Positions 12,004 through 23,625 of a DNA stretch of 64,000 nucleotides are shown piece after piece (the first letter of the stretch is position 1; each line of letters opens with the position of its first letter). Source of the stretch: Agrypnia vestita. Its lineage: Eukaryota > Arthropoda > Insecta > Trichoptera > Phryganeidae. Made by a program: the position numbers and the translations under genes. The DNA lies in NCBI GenBank assembly GCA_016648135.1, contig JADDOH010002085.1, positions 1 to 64,000 of the forward strand. Direction: 5' to 3'. The notes under the pieces were generated by a model. That model made no database searches, was not told the origin of the DNA, and saw nothing but the letters and a program-made list of their open reading frames with translations.

Positions 12004-12546
12004 CATATGTAATGGAAATGAAGAAATGTAATAAAAACACTTGTACCATAAATCTAAAAAAAGTGCTTAGTACTTTGGACATTTCATAAGGCAAGCTGAG
12101 ACTTACTAGAAACTGCATACAAAAAATATTCATTTCACTCATTCAAGGATAAATCAATAAACAACGAGCTTCTGGAAGAAGAACCTCAAGGCTTTAAACC
12201 TTAGATAATATTAATTAACATGGCGGGTGCTTTCTGGCGTAACATGACTATATTAATTTATACTAAATATTGTACAATACACACCCATCCCCCTATCCCC
12301 AGTATAACAAGATAATTATTTTATCTCGATGCAAAAAAGACGGGACCTACTTACTTATATACGCATAAGTCAAACTTCAGCATACTACTACTGGACTATA
12401 TATACTCTTAAAGACAACGCAAACTAATCAGTATTTATCAGACTGAGTTATTTTGATACTATTACAGTTTCAGATATAACAAAACAATTATTAATAACGT
12501 CTGATAATACGGGAGAGCGCCCAACGTGTGTGTTGTACAACTCTTA

Positions 12547-12669
12547 GGTCCGAATTCAGAGTAATACGTAGATAATTATAGGTTAAGGTACGCCTTAAAA
12601 GTGTTATTTTGTACTGAAAATTACGTATTATATTGTATAGTATACAAGTATTGACTCTGAATTCGGGCC
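12547..12669. mobile_element. MITE, PIF/Harbinger-like (family H1), TTA target
   Basis: 123 bp with inverted ends GGTCCGAATTCAGAGT / ACTCTGAATTCGGGCC, flanked by TTA on both sides (12544-12546 and 12670-12672). The interior 'aggttaaggtacgcctt' matches the copy at 7201-7353. Confidence 0.8.
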
Positions 12670-12739
12670 TTAGTTTAGTGTCCATTAAAACAACCTCAGA
12701 AAATGGTTCTGGTCCTTAAACAAAGTCTGAGTAGCCAGC

Positions 12740-13640
12740 ACGATCGCAAACATCCGTTAGCGGATGGCGCTCGAAGAAGAAGAATGAGAATAAAAAAGGC
12801 AGTCACCTGATTTCCCAACTTCGGACGATTCATCGCTCGGCCGGCGCAGGCAGTCGAGGCCCATTATCCACAACTCGCGGCAGAACAAGAGCGCGCCAAT
12901 CAAAACACTCGACACAAGCGCAACAAAGAAAAACAACATAATTTTCGCGAAAACGACTGTTATGATGCTCCCTCGAGTGGAAACTGTGACAGACGCATTG
13001 TGTTTCGCGGCAGCGTTCGCTCGCAGACCCGTCGATACCCCGTGCCCCGTGAAGGTCGGGCATTGTTCGCCAAAGTCACCCGATTCGACAATTTACATTA
13101 TCGCGAAGTTACGTCGGAACGCCAAAAAGCGGCAAACAAGAAAAACACACGTCGGCCGAGACGAACATTCGGCTTCCGGTCTCGAAACGTACTACGCGCG
13201 TGTGTATTACTGCCGCACGCCCCGTAAGCGGCGACACACGGTGGCACGTGGTAGAAATTGGGGCACGTCCCGATTTTCCTGTCATAAATTGTGAAACTAT
13301 TAAAGTTTTTAAGGGTAAAACGCCCGCTGTTAACACATATTCCGGCGGGCTCCCGAGACATCCGACCCCCGGAGGGCGAGCGACGCAACTTACTGCGGCA
13401 CGCGATCCGGCGCTGAAATATTTGGGGACTACGGAGGGTTGCGGTTCTTTCAAATGAAAAGTTTCTTCACGGTGTTTCAATAGCGGCCTCGTAAGGCTGG
13501 TGTACACAGACACGACCATAAAACGTTTCCCGATATTGCGGGGGAAAATTATAGCCGTAAGGGGAATACTTTGTCGTAGTTGGAACAGAAAAGTTCCAAC
13601 AGTATTAATGTGACTAAAATGGAATCTATCGGACAAACGG
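12740..13640. promoter_or_regulatory. CpG-rich island, likely promoter/5' region
   Basis: About 900 bases of CpG-rich sequence stand out from AT-rich flanks. Its left end carries a candidate first coding exon on the minus strand (12807-12939), so the island would be that gene's promoter and 5' UTR. Long open frames on both strands (the largest on minus, 13109-13636) have no motif and are what CpG-rich, stop-poor DNA gives by chance. Confidence 0.5.
12807..12939 (-). CDS. Candidate first coding exon, membrane-anchored or secreted protein
   Basis: ATG at 12939 in an A-rich start context opens a peptide beginning MLFFFVALVSSVLIGALLF, a typical signal peptide or signal anchor of about 20 residues. 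It is followed by CRELW and an acidic linker with CLRRPSDESSEVGKS. After 44 codons plus one base the sequence is TCAG|GTGACT, a good 5' splice site (phase 1); past it the frame turns into low-complexity serine codons and stops. A short N-terminal anchor exon at a CpG island fits many insect ER or Golgi type II enzymes, but I cannot name the protein, and no second exon is recognisable in the 12.8 kb to the left. The exon call is inference. Confidence 0.45.
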
Positions 13641-14430
13641 TATTCGTCTTAGTTCATTGGAGTGATTTTTAGCTTCCAGGTTAAGCGGCATGTTTGGATG
13701 AAATAGAAATACATGCCACTGGATAAAGTAGTTGGATTGAAAATATTACAAATAAGTAGTTCTGAGGAGAGTGTAAAAAGAGAATTCCGTAATAATTACC
13801 ACAGAAAATCAAAGGGGTCAACGAATAGGACACATTCTTAGCTATTACGATTATTTTAGAAATATAAGTGAGGTTAGCTAACAAAAAAAATACACCCAAC
13901 ATAAAATATCTTTATGTAATTGAGTCAAAGAATAAGAATATACAACAGTTCACAAAAAGTGATATTTTCTATAAATATATATACCTACTACACCGACACG
14001 GTTAAATGCATCTTTTGTTTTTTGTATTTTTTTTCCTTACTCATTTGCACATAGGTATAAAAAATAAGAAGGAATCCTTATAAAAATATAAGTACCTACT
14101 AATAACATTACGTGTAAGTAAAAATCTACGAAATCAATTTCATGTATTTTGGAAATCTTCGTAAAATTATATTTGACATTGATGTAAAATGTTAGGATGT
14201 TGCAGAATGTTCATCTGCAAGATCTTGAACGCAGGTCTTAATGACTTCTGTCACCAAATAATGATTCGAAAAATGATATGAAAGTGTATCCAAAACATAT
14301 TACTATTGAAGCCGCAGACCTTGTGAGCAGCAGTTTGCCCAAGGGCAGATCTGGGCGAGACAGTTTCATGAGCTCAACACGCAAAGCAAATAAAGACTGA
14401 ATATCCAGTAATCAGACGAAACGGAGTGAA
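13641..14430. other. AT-rich stretch, nothing recognised
   Basis: No coding signal. Several TAGGTACCTA-like strings of the kind abundant in moth and butterfly genomes. Confidence 0.5.
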
Positions 14431-14590
14431 ATGGTTATGACAAATTTATTCATGGCGGAGTACCATTGCAGAACGAGGGAAACGCCAGCTTTACGATGCG
14501 ACGCCGCGAGTGCCGTGTGAACACGCCCTTACCGGCGCGACCTGGTACGGTGGAGCATGCGGCCCTGGTCCGCAGTAAATAAGTCGCTAA
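14430..14590. promoter_or_regulatory. Small GC-rich island
   Basis: CpG-rich block between AT-rich flanks, with no open frame of note and no repeat partner in the window. A conserved regulatory element or a non-coding exon is possible; function unknown. Confidence 0.3.
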
Positions 14591-14738
14591 AATGCTGAAT
14601 TTATTACAAATTAAATAAATTGTTCGATACGTTTAATATTCTATTTTAGACAGACGTCACCCAGCCTGACTGTTTTAAGTCTACAGGAAAATGCCGAAAA
14701 TCGTTCCATTATTTCAGGACGACATAGATTGATTTGTT

Positions 14739-14910
14739 ATAAATAAAACACTTGAATAATACCACTTTTGAGTTTAAGTTATACCCTACTAGTTACGAGA
14801 ACTACAGATGTTCCCATCTACAGGTGAGAATATAAGCCGTAGATGAACATCTGTTGTTCTCGAGTGTATAACTTAAACTCAAAAGTGGTCCATACAAGTG
14901 TTTTATTTAT
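14739..14910. mobile_element. Hairpin MITE, ~172 bp
   Basis: The left end ATAAATAAAACACTTG and the following ACCACTTTTGAGTTTAAGTTATA are repeated as reverse complement at the right end, and the arms continue almost to the centre. Nearly the whole element can fold into one hairpin. It directly abuts a second fold-back element. Confidence 0.75.
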
Positions 14911-14911
14911 A

Positions 14912-15400
14912 CAGGATAATTTGGAAAACATTAACAACCTCGCAGGACTATATTCCTGCCTTGAATATTCAAGCAGCCATGACATAAATAGGTGAGTTAT
15001 GCAAAATCAAAGTTTGCATTTTTTCCAATATTTCTGACATACACATTACAGTAACTATTATGAAAAAATCATTAATTTCAATACAACTTAAATAAAATGT
15101 TAAAAACCCTGCAGAAATTCCAGTTGACTGATTTCTAATTGGAATTGGTAGTTTTTTTAAAAATTTAATTTGACTTGTATTAAAGGGAATGAATTTTTCA
15201 TATTCAATATAAGTTACTGTAATGATAGTCGATCGTTTTACAAAAATATTGAAAAAATTGCAAATTTAGATGTCGTATATCTTCATAACTACTGATATTA
15301 AGTCATGGTTGCCGAACGATCGGTTGCTGGAACATTTCGACTCATAATTAAAGCAGGAATACAGTCCTGCGAGGTTATAAATGTTTTCCAAATAACCCTG
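14912..15400. mobile_element. Fold-back element family F, complete copy
   Basis: 489 bp, starting CAGGATAATTTGGAAAACAT with the reverse complement ATGTTTTCCAAATAACCCTG at the right end. Inside, 'cctcgcaggact', 'ttcctgc', 'agccatgac' and 'tttgcattttttc' occur in mirrored order around a centre near 15160. Related copies: 19767-20247 and a partial one at 30121-30440. It has no coding capacity and probably arose as a head-to-head duplication mobilised by a DNA transposase in trans. Confidence 0.75.
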
Positions 15401-16394
15401 CATATAAATCAATCATGTCATTCCACAAAGTTAATACCAAATCAATAAATAATACGACATAGATTAATATTCTTTATAAAGGAGTTTTTTAGAGGTACAC
15501 GTACAATACTTTAAAATGCAACAAAATACATAAAAATTGTGGCAATGGCCATGGTTTTCACTTGAATGGGAAAATAATTTTAAGCCATTGGTGTTTCAAT
15601 ATGACTTCGGGCAAAGCGCAGTCTTGAAGTCCAAGTTTTGAGCCGCAATTACAGTTTGGTGTGCTTTATGGGCTGGTGAAATCGCTGTTCCATGGAAGGC
15701 AACATGCCACACAGTGCGCGCCGTAATCAATTTATTGAAGGAAATATATATATATATATAAAGGACCTGTGAATTTTCCTCCAGGACCGTGTGATTTACA
15801 CAACACCGTTGGATTTTTTTTCTGTGTATGGTAAGTGACGTAGATAGCCTACGCCGATAAACCAGAGATAATTAACGACTTGAAAGTCTAAAGATATACG
15901 GCCCCAGAAAAATGGTCGAAAATTGGATTTCCAGGTTGAGCTTCATTCGAGCCAGTCGCAGCTCTCATAAACCCGAAATTGTATTTAATCACTAATGGTA
16001 TTAAATTATCTTTCCAATAAAGCCAATACCATGGAAATTACCACGAATTTTATGTGCTTTATTTCATTTTAAATTTCTACACATCTAAAAAATATCCTGT
16101 TTGTGAAAAATCAGGATTGAAATAAAGAAACTCTAAATATACACACGTATAATTTAGAGACACGAGATTACGAGTAAGTTCAACGAGAGCATGTTAATTA
16201 TTATATTCGATAGGAATGGAATTGAACAACGAGAATTTGTACTCAAAGGACAAACATAAATATTCTATCCGAGTAATGAAATGAGCGCGAGTAAGGCGTG
16301 TTCCGCCGGGGAAATGGCAAATGTTTGCGTGCAAAGTTGAATGTTGCGTCGGGACAAAGCTCTATCACATTGTTGTGAAGGACTTCTTCACCAA
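15401..16394. other. AT-rich stretch, (TA)n at 15744
   Basis: No gene. A short (AT)n microsatellite at 15744-15761. 16280-16370 is mildly GC-rich. Confidence 0.5.
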
Positions 16395-16655
16395 AAGTTG
16401 AATCACAATGTTAGAACACTCGATCTGACCCCCTCTGACTTTTTCTACGCTTCAAAACCATGATAGACACGAATGATCAGTCAGCATTGGGGGTCACGAG
16501 CGGATGTGGAACGAATTATGAGAGTGACGTTCATTCCTGGAATGGAAAAAAACGTCAGATCAAGAGCATTGCATTTGAAGGGGACCGTGTATCAGATAAC
16601 GGTTACCTATGTTCCTTCTACGAATTTAATATTCAGTCGTTGTCTTATTGAAAAC
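16395..16655 (+). pseudogene. Tc1/mariner transposase C-terminal remnant
   Basis: Across frames it reads MLEHS.DLTPSDFF (the 'HPPYSPDLTPSDFFLFP' block that holds the third catalytic Asp of mariner transposases) and later W..K.....IAFEGDRVSD, like the 'YFEGD' block near the mariner C terminus. Several frameshifts separate the blocks. The rest of the transposase is absent. Confidence 0.6.
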
Positions 16656-16797
16656 CTTTTTTACGGTAGTACGGATCACCAAAAAGTAATAGATTAATGG
16701 TTCGGTTATCGATAAGCGAGCCAGAATAACTGTCAATAATTAACCAATCGGCAACATTGGTGGTTTATACGGAGCCAAATATTAACTAAACGGAAAT

Positions 16798-16990
16798 GGC
16801 ATATTATATCACAGAACACATTCTTATTGTGAAGCTGCAATTTCAGAACAAAGTTCTGTGAATTTTAAAACCAAATTTATTTATCAATTAGAAAGACATA
16901 CAGAAAAATCAAATCAACAAAAAAAAATCCTCAGAACTCTGTTCTAAAATTGCAACTACTCAATGAGAATGAGTTCTTTAATATAATGGA
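16798..16990. mobile_element. MITE with ~55-bp imperfect terminal inverted repeats
   Basis: The left end CATATTATATCACAGAACAC...GAACAAAGTTCTG pairs with the reverse complement of the right end, CATTATATTAAAGAACTC...GAACAGAGTTCTG. The loop is about 80 AT-rich bases. No TSD is obvious and the class is not assigned. Confidence 0.65.
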
Positions 16991-16999
16991 AATGGCTTA

Positions 17000-17974
17000 T
17001 TATTTAGTCGATATTTTACTTACTTAGGATTAGTGTTTAGTTAATATTAAACTCGATGAGGATTCAATACGTTTGTCTTAAAAATACATAAACCATTAAG
17101 TAAATATTTAAAAAACGGTTAAGTTCAGCGATAATTTTTTTATGCCTGTAATAAATGTCTTTGGCTCGTTCCATTACTTGTTGCGGTTAGGTGGAGCCTT
17201 GTGAAGGTTATCGATTTGCATGTGGTTCAGCAACAATAGGGATTCACTGTCTGACTCATCACGTGTCACGTCTGACGTCTCCGGGTTAGATTACCAAAGT
17301 CTTTGGATGACATTAAAAGTTCATCGCGTTTTAATAAAATATTTAATTCGATGTTACTTTATAAATTATATGTAATTTATTGATATTCAGGGAATACCTA
17401 ATAATGAAACAGCGTAAAAATATGTAATATTTAAATATCATTCCAGCGATTAGGTAAGATGTACAAAAGTATCACTTCATATTTTTTTTTTCATATATTT
17501 CATTCATTCATATACTTCATATTTTAGCTATTCTCTTTTATTTTATTATATTTTTCATCAAAAAGTTTTCTTAGTCATTGTTAGTGGGCAGTTGTGTAGT
17601 TTTAAATAGGCTTTGGCAAATTACAAGAAGCCATAATTGTACAATACAAGTGTATTTTTTTATAATCAATAATATTATCCAATAGTAACACATTTATTTA
17701 TGCTTTTGGAAAATTTGTCCTTCACCCAAATACTGGTTTGAATAGTCAAACGTTCAAATTAAATTTAAATACTCAGTTATCGTTTTGGTTTTCCTAAAGA
17801 AATCACTATAAGTCTATGTCTAGAATACTGTTTTTTTTAATAACTAACAAGTTATTAAAAAACTAACTAACAAGATAATCGTTTATTTAACCTAACTAAC
17901 AAGATAATCGTTTATTTTTTATAAAGCTGTATAAAAATCTACACTAACTAATTAACCATCACGCCGCTGCCCCG
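17000..17974. other. AT-rich stretch, nothing recognised
   Basis: Contains a short tandem duplication (aactaacaagataatcgttta, near 17868-17915). No gene. Confidence 0.45.
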
Positions 17975-18440
17975 AAGGGTTAGGCAGAGAGGATATAACA
18001 TATTCTTCTATCTTGGCACACCACTTTTGCTTCGGCTACATTCATACATCTTCTCATGCATTCTCTACGGTTGTTGAGGCTTTTAACAGGGCCATCCTCC
18101 AATACTTGTAGTGTCTGATCATACCAGGTCTTTCGCGGACTCCCTATATTCCTGCTGCCTTCAACACTCGCCTTATATATTTTCTTAACCATCCTTTCCT
18201 CGCTCATACGTTCTACATGACCAAACCATCTCAGCACTACTTTCTTTATTCTATCTACCACACTACAGAAAGCACTAAATTCACTTATAATTTGTTCATT
18301 CCTATCTATCGATCAAAAATTTCCCCCACAAGCGTCTTAGTGACCGCATTTCCACCGCATTGTCTCCTCTCAATCCTTTTTTGCCAATTCCGGACTTCAC
18401 TTCCATACATCAGAGTTGGCACCTTGTAACATATTTGCAA
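17975..18440 (-). pseudogene. RTE-like LINE, C-terminal fragment
   Basis: The minus frame (18261 to 17980) reads VVLRWFGHVERMSEERMVKK, then SPRKTWYDQ, then VKSLNNRRECMRRCMNVAEA. This is the 'RWFGHVERM', 'RPR.TW.D', 'R..CM.R.M.V.EA...C.D' series closing a common insect RTE-type ORF. Upstream to 18440 the same strand keeps LINE-like sequence out of frame. No catalytic RT motif remains. Confidence 0.75.
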
Positions 18441-18850
18441 CTGTGTAACAATTGTTGCACTGCGGTGCGTGATTTGACAACAACCAGCAGTGAGTACCTA
18501 ATTATAATTTTCTCTCTCACTGTCTCACAATAACTGTCTCACATTTTTGTATTCTTGTATTGTTTATATCTTACTTACTTAATTTAATGTCTTAATTTTT
18601 AAAACTTAATCTAATGTTTCTTTTTCTATATCTTACTTATTTAATCTAATGTCTTAAGATTACTAACGATTTCATTAATAATAGATATATACATGTATGA
18701 CAATGCCCCCACTTTTAAACACGAGAATAAATTCTCATTTAAAAGTGGGTAAGCGTGTAATATAAATGTGTATTAAATTAAATTATATTGAATATTCTTA
18801 AGTTTGTACATTTATCAAATAAATTTTTATAAAAAAAAAAATAAAAAAAA
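18441..18850. other. AT-rich spacer
   Basis: Short 'tcttacttattta' duplications and a small hairpin, 'cccacttttaaa...tttaaaagtggg' (near 18708-18749). Nothing coding. Confidence 0.45.
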
Positions 18851-18854
18851 ATTA

Positions 18855-19450
18855 CTGCCTCTGTGATTTGGTCTCCCATCTATATAAACCAAATAAGTCA
18901 CATCGACTCCGTGCAACATCGTTTCTTAAGAAATGTTGCGTGGATGATGGGCGTGGATAGAGGAGACTACTCGTACAGTGAAATTGAGTCAATGTTAAAA
19001 ATTTATAACCCCCAAAAACGTAGAGAAAACACTGACTTGAAATCACCAAATTCAAAATATTAAACGGCCACACTGATGTGCCTTCGTTACTGGGAAAAAT
19101 AAAATTCAATATCCCTTCGAGCATACTCAGAAATAATGAACTGTTATTCCTTAGCCATCATATAACTAATTATGGATTCCATTCTCCCATGTATGACGGT
19201 TACGTCGTCTTATAAACTCAAGACAGCGTCTGGACTTCTTCGGTGTAAGTCTGTCCAGATTCAAACAATCTCTGATTTGATAGTCCAGATCTTGTCTCCA
19301 TCTTGTTAGTGGGGACTTTTCATTTTTCCTTGCTTGTTTTAAATTGCTATAACATTTATTCTGAAGTATTTTACGTTGTTCATGTCATGTATTTTATTAG
19401 ACTTATCATTTTATTAGACTATGTCCATTAATTTCAATAAATATATATTT
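18855..19450 (+). pseudogene. Jockey/CR1-like LINE, RT C-terminal domain and 3' UTR
   Basis: It reads VIWSPIYINQISHIDSVQHRFLRNVAW, then NPQKRRE..DL and, after a shift, FKLINGHTDVPSLLGKIKFNIPS. These match the 'IWNP......IE.VQRRFLR', 'L..RR...DL.FLYKILNG..D...LL..I.F..P' series downstream of the catalytic centre in jockey/CR1 reverse transcriptases. The frame breaks near 19040. The tail to about 19450 (aataaatata) looks like a LINE 3' UTR. Confidence 0.7.
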
Positions 19451-19766
19451 TTTTAAATACTCTGGTAAGTGTCCGTATTTTATTTTCTGAAGTAATACCG
19501 AGAACACATCTATGGTTGAGATAAAGATTGCAGAACATCTTTCTCATACGGATACAGGTTGCACGAGCTTGCTCAATGCGGCATTTGATTTCAACAGAAG
19601 CATCCCATCTTTAACATATTGCAATCCAGGTAAACTTTTACGTTGTATCTTCTTCGATTTCGTTCTAGGAATGTAAAGAGTGAGGCAACTATGTTTCTAT
19701 TGGACAAACTGGGTGATTATAATTGTGTGTAGGTACTTACTAAACCTAAAATCAGTATAAATATAC

Positions 19767-20247
19767 AGGTTGTAATGGAGCTAGTCCACAATACTTTACA
19801 TGTGGATTCCTGAACCGATTAAGAGTCGAAAATATTCAAGCAACCATGAGCTGATATCAATAGTTATGGAGTACCTAATGCAGTATTAAAGTTTGCATTT
19901 TTTCGATATTTCTGACTTGCTTTTTACAAAACTTATAACGATTACGAAAAATTCATTCGTTTCAATGAAAGTACAATAAAATAATAAAAACACAAAAAAA
20001 ATCCAATTGGAATTGGATTTATCATTTTATTTGACTTGTACTAAAGGGAAAGAATTTTTCATATAAGATATAAGTAATTGTAATGATACTCCAACATTTT
20101 TCAAGAAAAAAGTCAGAAATATTGAAAAAAATGCAAAATTGGATACCGCATATCTCCTTAACTATCGGCATTAGGTCATGGTCGCTTGAACATTTTCGAC
20201 TCATAATCAAGGTAGGAATCTACCTGTAAAGTATTGTGGACTAGTTG
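19767..20247. mobile_element. Fold-back element family F, second copy
   Basis: The arms CTAGTCCACAATACTTTACA (left) and TGTAAAGTATTGTGGACTAG (right) are perfect reverse complements. The inner 'tttgcattttttcgatatttctgac' and 'gtcagaaatattgaaaaaaatgcaaa' blocks mirror about a centre at 'ccaattgg' (about 20005). The interior matches the copy at 14912-15400; the ends differ. Confidence 0.7.
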
Positions 20248-20255
20248 TATAATAT

Positions 20256-20620
20256 ACATATCATTCGAAAACCTAAATAAAATATCACGGTACCTATGTA
20301 CTAGCGTGTATTATACAGCGTGGAGAAAATTGCGGTATTATACAAATGACAGTAAATGTTATATTTCGTGCGCGGAAAAGTAATGGGGCGACAAAAAGAC
20401 GAGCGAAATGCAAAATGAAAATGACCAAATTAGAATAAAACATTTTGTTTAGGTACGCATTAGTATAGTTTAAACATGATTATGATTACAACAGAAAACA
20501 TACCTTTCTGCGTATGGTTACCTAGATAAATAAAAATAAATATAAAATTAGTGGTGAAAACAAAGTATATTCTTATTAATTATGTAAATATAAAATTGTT
20601 TCAAATGGTATTAATTTAGT
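20256..20620. other. AT-rich spacer
   Basis: Nothing recognisable. Confidence 0.5.
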
Positions 20621-20624
20621 AATT

Positions 20625-20892
20625 AATATTTACCATTTACTCCGTCCATTCTGCCCAGGAAGGGTCAAAAAGCTCAATACGTCTTAAAGCATTTATCCCG
20701 ATGAGACAGAAACTCGAAAAAAAATGGAATCGAGCCTACAAACTCAAACAACAAACAACAAATAAGAATGTGTTCCTTGGCCAAGTCATTGACGTCTCTA
20801 AAATATCCTTCAATCGGGCGTATTCTGAAAATAGCAATATTGGGATATTAAGATTGTTATCCGAACACTTAAATAGACGAGAACAAAAATAA
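20625..20892 (+). pseudogene. Unidentified coding-like fragment
   Basis: An open frame runs from about 20625, through ATG 20701, to a stop at 20890-20892. The peptide has a basic, helical stretch (MRQKLEKKWNRAYKLKQQ), a moderately hydrophobic middle (NVFLGQVIDVSKISF) and ends LLSEHLNRREQK. Composition is protein-like, but no family comes to mind and no clear splice acceptor is seen upstream. It could be an exon or the relic of a DNA transposon. Confidence 0.3.
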
Positions 20893-20945
20893 AAAATAAA
20901 CAAGACGTAGGTGTACACCGGTGTTTGTTTCTTCAGTTTCTACTT

Positions 20946-20984
20946 GAGAGAGAGAGAGAAAGAGAGAGAGAGAGTGAGAAAGAT
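20946..20984. repeat. (GA)n microsatellite
   Basis: Interrupted GAGAGA tract. Confidence 0.85.
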
Positions 20985-22440
20985 ATACATGACGGTTATC
21001 CGTCAAACGTCAAAATATAAATATGATTCCAACGCGACAATTTTACCATAATCATATAAATAATATTTTTTCTGTAAGCTTTAAATACAGCATTAGTACT
21101 TATTTCATGTAATTTAACTCGAAATATGAAAATTGTGAGGATACGTTTGCGATAAATACTTCGGTAATCCGTTTGAAGTTCTGTCAGACCACACAGACCG
21201 CCTGGATAAGAAGGTACCGGAGAAATCAATCCCTTTTCTAAAGACATTGCAGACATCGGACACTGCAAATAAAGGTATATATACACCGAACACCGACGTA
21301 TACCTACGTCTCGTTTATTTTTATTCTCGTCTATTAAGTGTTGGGGTAAAAATCGGAAGATCCCAAAATTGCTATTTTAGGAATGCGGCCGATTATCCGC
21401 CTGCGATTTTAGCCTTCAATTGGGCATTCCAATTTATAAAATGAATACAAATTTTATTTACAGAAATAAAATATTTTTTATTTATTCTCCGATAACACAT
21501 CATTCAAAGTTGCCAAAAAAGAAAAGCAGTTTGGTTTGTTAAAAGTAAATTGCTTTCACAACAAACGAAAGAAAACGATCACTTTAATATTTGGGACAGA
21601 AAAAAGTAAACCTAAAGCAGGTAGGTACCACGGATAATCTTTTATCTGCAGAGAAGTGTCAGAAGTACATTATAACAGTGAGATAAAACAACATAAAAAT
21701 GTTTCGATGCTGGCGCAATAAAAGACATTCTCTCTATAAAAGGAAAATTAAAAAGTAAACGCCGATAACAATAGCATCGCATTCGTACGCTGGTTTCACA
21801 GTCTCCTATTAAATAAAAGGAAAACAAACTCCTTATGGTACCTTTATAAATGTTTAAATGCATTGGAAAAAATAATGTAAAACCGAAGGTATATATTTAT
21901 ATATATATATACAAGAATTGCCTAAGAATTAATATTAAATCCCTAATATTAAAAATTTCAATTGTCCGTCCGTAAGTTACTATCCAGTAGCTGATCTCAT
22001 TTCCCTTTCAAAATTAGTATGATTACAAAATCGTTATTAAATAAAATGAAAAAATTGACTTTATTTAATTCTCTATGTAACAATGTCGGTCACTAACGCT
22101 ACTAGATGGCTCAAATAATAAGATATACGAAGTAATAAAAGCATAATTCTCTATTTAATATTGCCAATGACTAACGTTATTGAGACCCTACTCTAGATAG
22201 CTCTGTTCTCACAGCCTTAACTGGCGGCCGAAATATATACAACATAAGTCAGTCATTTTTGACGGGTTATAGCTAATCTATAATAATGCGAATGTCGGTG
22301 TGATCTCATTTTCATAAAGATCAAGTTGGTTTAATAAATCATAAAAAAATCTGTGCCCTAACTGTTTCTAAATTCTAATTTTAATTTGATAAAAGAATTT
22401 CAACAAAACTACGATATAGCATGTATATTGTAGAGAGATA
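20985..22440. other. AT-rich stretch, no gene seen
   Basis: Short chance frames only; (TA)n near 21895-21911. Confidence 0.5.
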
Positions 22441-22442
22441 GA

Positions 22443-22592
22443 ATTTTATGATCTTTCAATATAGGCGCGACGAAAAAGTATACATCGCGATTTTTATTAA
22501 AGTGTAAAAATTATAAATGTACCTTACTTACTGAACTTACTATCATTGTTAGAAAAAAGCCAGCAACTTACCTGAAACAAAAAAAAAAACTT
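22443..22592 (-). repeat. Repeat R copy 1, carrying a ratchet-type splice motif
   Basis: About 150 bp match 47840-47995 in the same orientation ('atgatct..caatatag', 'ataaatgtaccttactta', 'gccagcaacttacctgaaac'). On the minus strand the sequence is a poly-T tract, then TTTCAG|GTAAGT (22566-22574): a 3' splice site fused to a 5' splice site, the form used in recursive splicing of long insect introns. Whether it is used is unknown. Confidence 0.6.
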
Positions 22593-22631
22593 AATTTCTG
22601 ACCAATAAAATATGAACATCTACAGATCACC

Positions 22632-23040
22632 GGGTATAAAATTATACAGAGCTGAACTATAAACCCTTCTTTAGCCAAGGGGACTGGGACATAGGGGGAA
22701 TATGTTCTCAATCGTATACATGTATTAAACACACATTTGTAATGCAGCTAAAGTATTTATTTTAACGTAATTAAATTCTTGCACAAACAGTAAACAAAAC
22801 TTGTTCTAATAATGTTAAATTAGACGTTAATTTATTCCAAACCGAGTCTCTTCAAGTAAAAACGTATTTTTGTACCTAATAAAGCGCGACTAATGTACCA
22901 ATACATTATACTTTTAACAGTATTTAGTTTGACATTTTCATAATTTAAAAAAAAGTCAAACCCATTGTAGTCAGCCGTGAAACCTGATTGTGTATAAAGA
23001 AATTTCCGTTTGTTCATATCTATATATTTTGGCGATCTGT
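22632..23040 (+). repeat. Interspersed repeat family C, copy 2
   Basis: Colinear with 6721-7200 ('gctgaactataaacccttctttag', 'aaaccgagtctcttcaagtaaaaacg', 'gttcatatctatatattttgg'). Non-coding. Confidence 0.6.
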
Positions 23041-23095
23041 GATGTTACTTATTTGTAACTCGGCATAGCGCTCTGAAAAGAGGACAAACTAGAGA

Positions 23096-23290
23096 TGGTA
23101 TTTTAACCGGTAACACACTAACCGTTATTTCGGCTTTATAAGTGATTGCATATAATATTTTTGGCAACTGATTTTCCATGAGCAACCATCGTTACTAGAT
23201 AACAATTATATCTTAGTTACAAATCAACGATACAATCAGATACAAATCCCAAATAACTGTACTGAAAATAATCGGTTAAAATAACGGTTT
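23096..23290. mobile_element. MITE family M, copy 1
   Basis: The left end TATTTTAACCGGTAAC matches the reverse complement of the right end (AAACCGTTATTTTAACCGAT). A second copy is at 33425-33630; the two share 'caatcagatacaaat.c.aaataac'. No obvious TSD. Confidence 0.6.
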
Positions 23291-23509
23291 GATTAGATAT
23301 TAAGATCACTAGGACAAACTTAGTGGTCCCCCGAGATGATGATCGAATCCCCAACTACTTGATCAATTGTTTTGCCGCCAGACCAATTAAGCGCATCATA
23401 CAATCATATTTTTAGAGTTTTAATATGAGTTTCTATGAAAAATATAAATAACGTTTCGGTGATCCATTGAATGAGGGTTTTCTGCCATAACAAACAAACT
23501 AGTCGAAAC

Positions 23510-23625
23510 CGAAATTATTCGAAGTTTATGGTAACAAACACCTTTTTATTCGAAGTTTATGGTAAAAAACAAATGGGTTAGTTGGTTAGTAGAATAACCG
23601 AAATAATTCGAAGTTTGTGGTCACT
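23510..23625. repeat. Three copies of a ~20-bp motif
   Basis: 'attcgaagtttatggtaa' occurs near 23517 and 23550, and as 'attcgaagtttgtggtca' near 23608. Too short and irregular to classify. Confidence 0.55.

Noticed and set aside
13109..13636. 175-codon open frame on minus, the longest in the window
   Set aside because: It lies in a CpG-rich island where stop codons are rare. Overlapping frames on both strands are also open, and no motif, signal or family resemblance is visible.
23510..23625. Regularly repeated ~20-mers suggestive of an array
   Set aside because: Only three imperfect copies with unequal spacing, and the genome is eukaryotic, so a CRISPR-type reading is not sensible.
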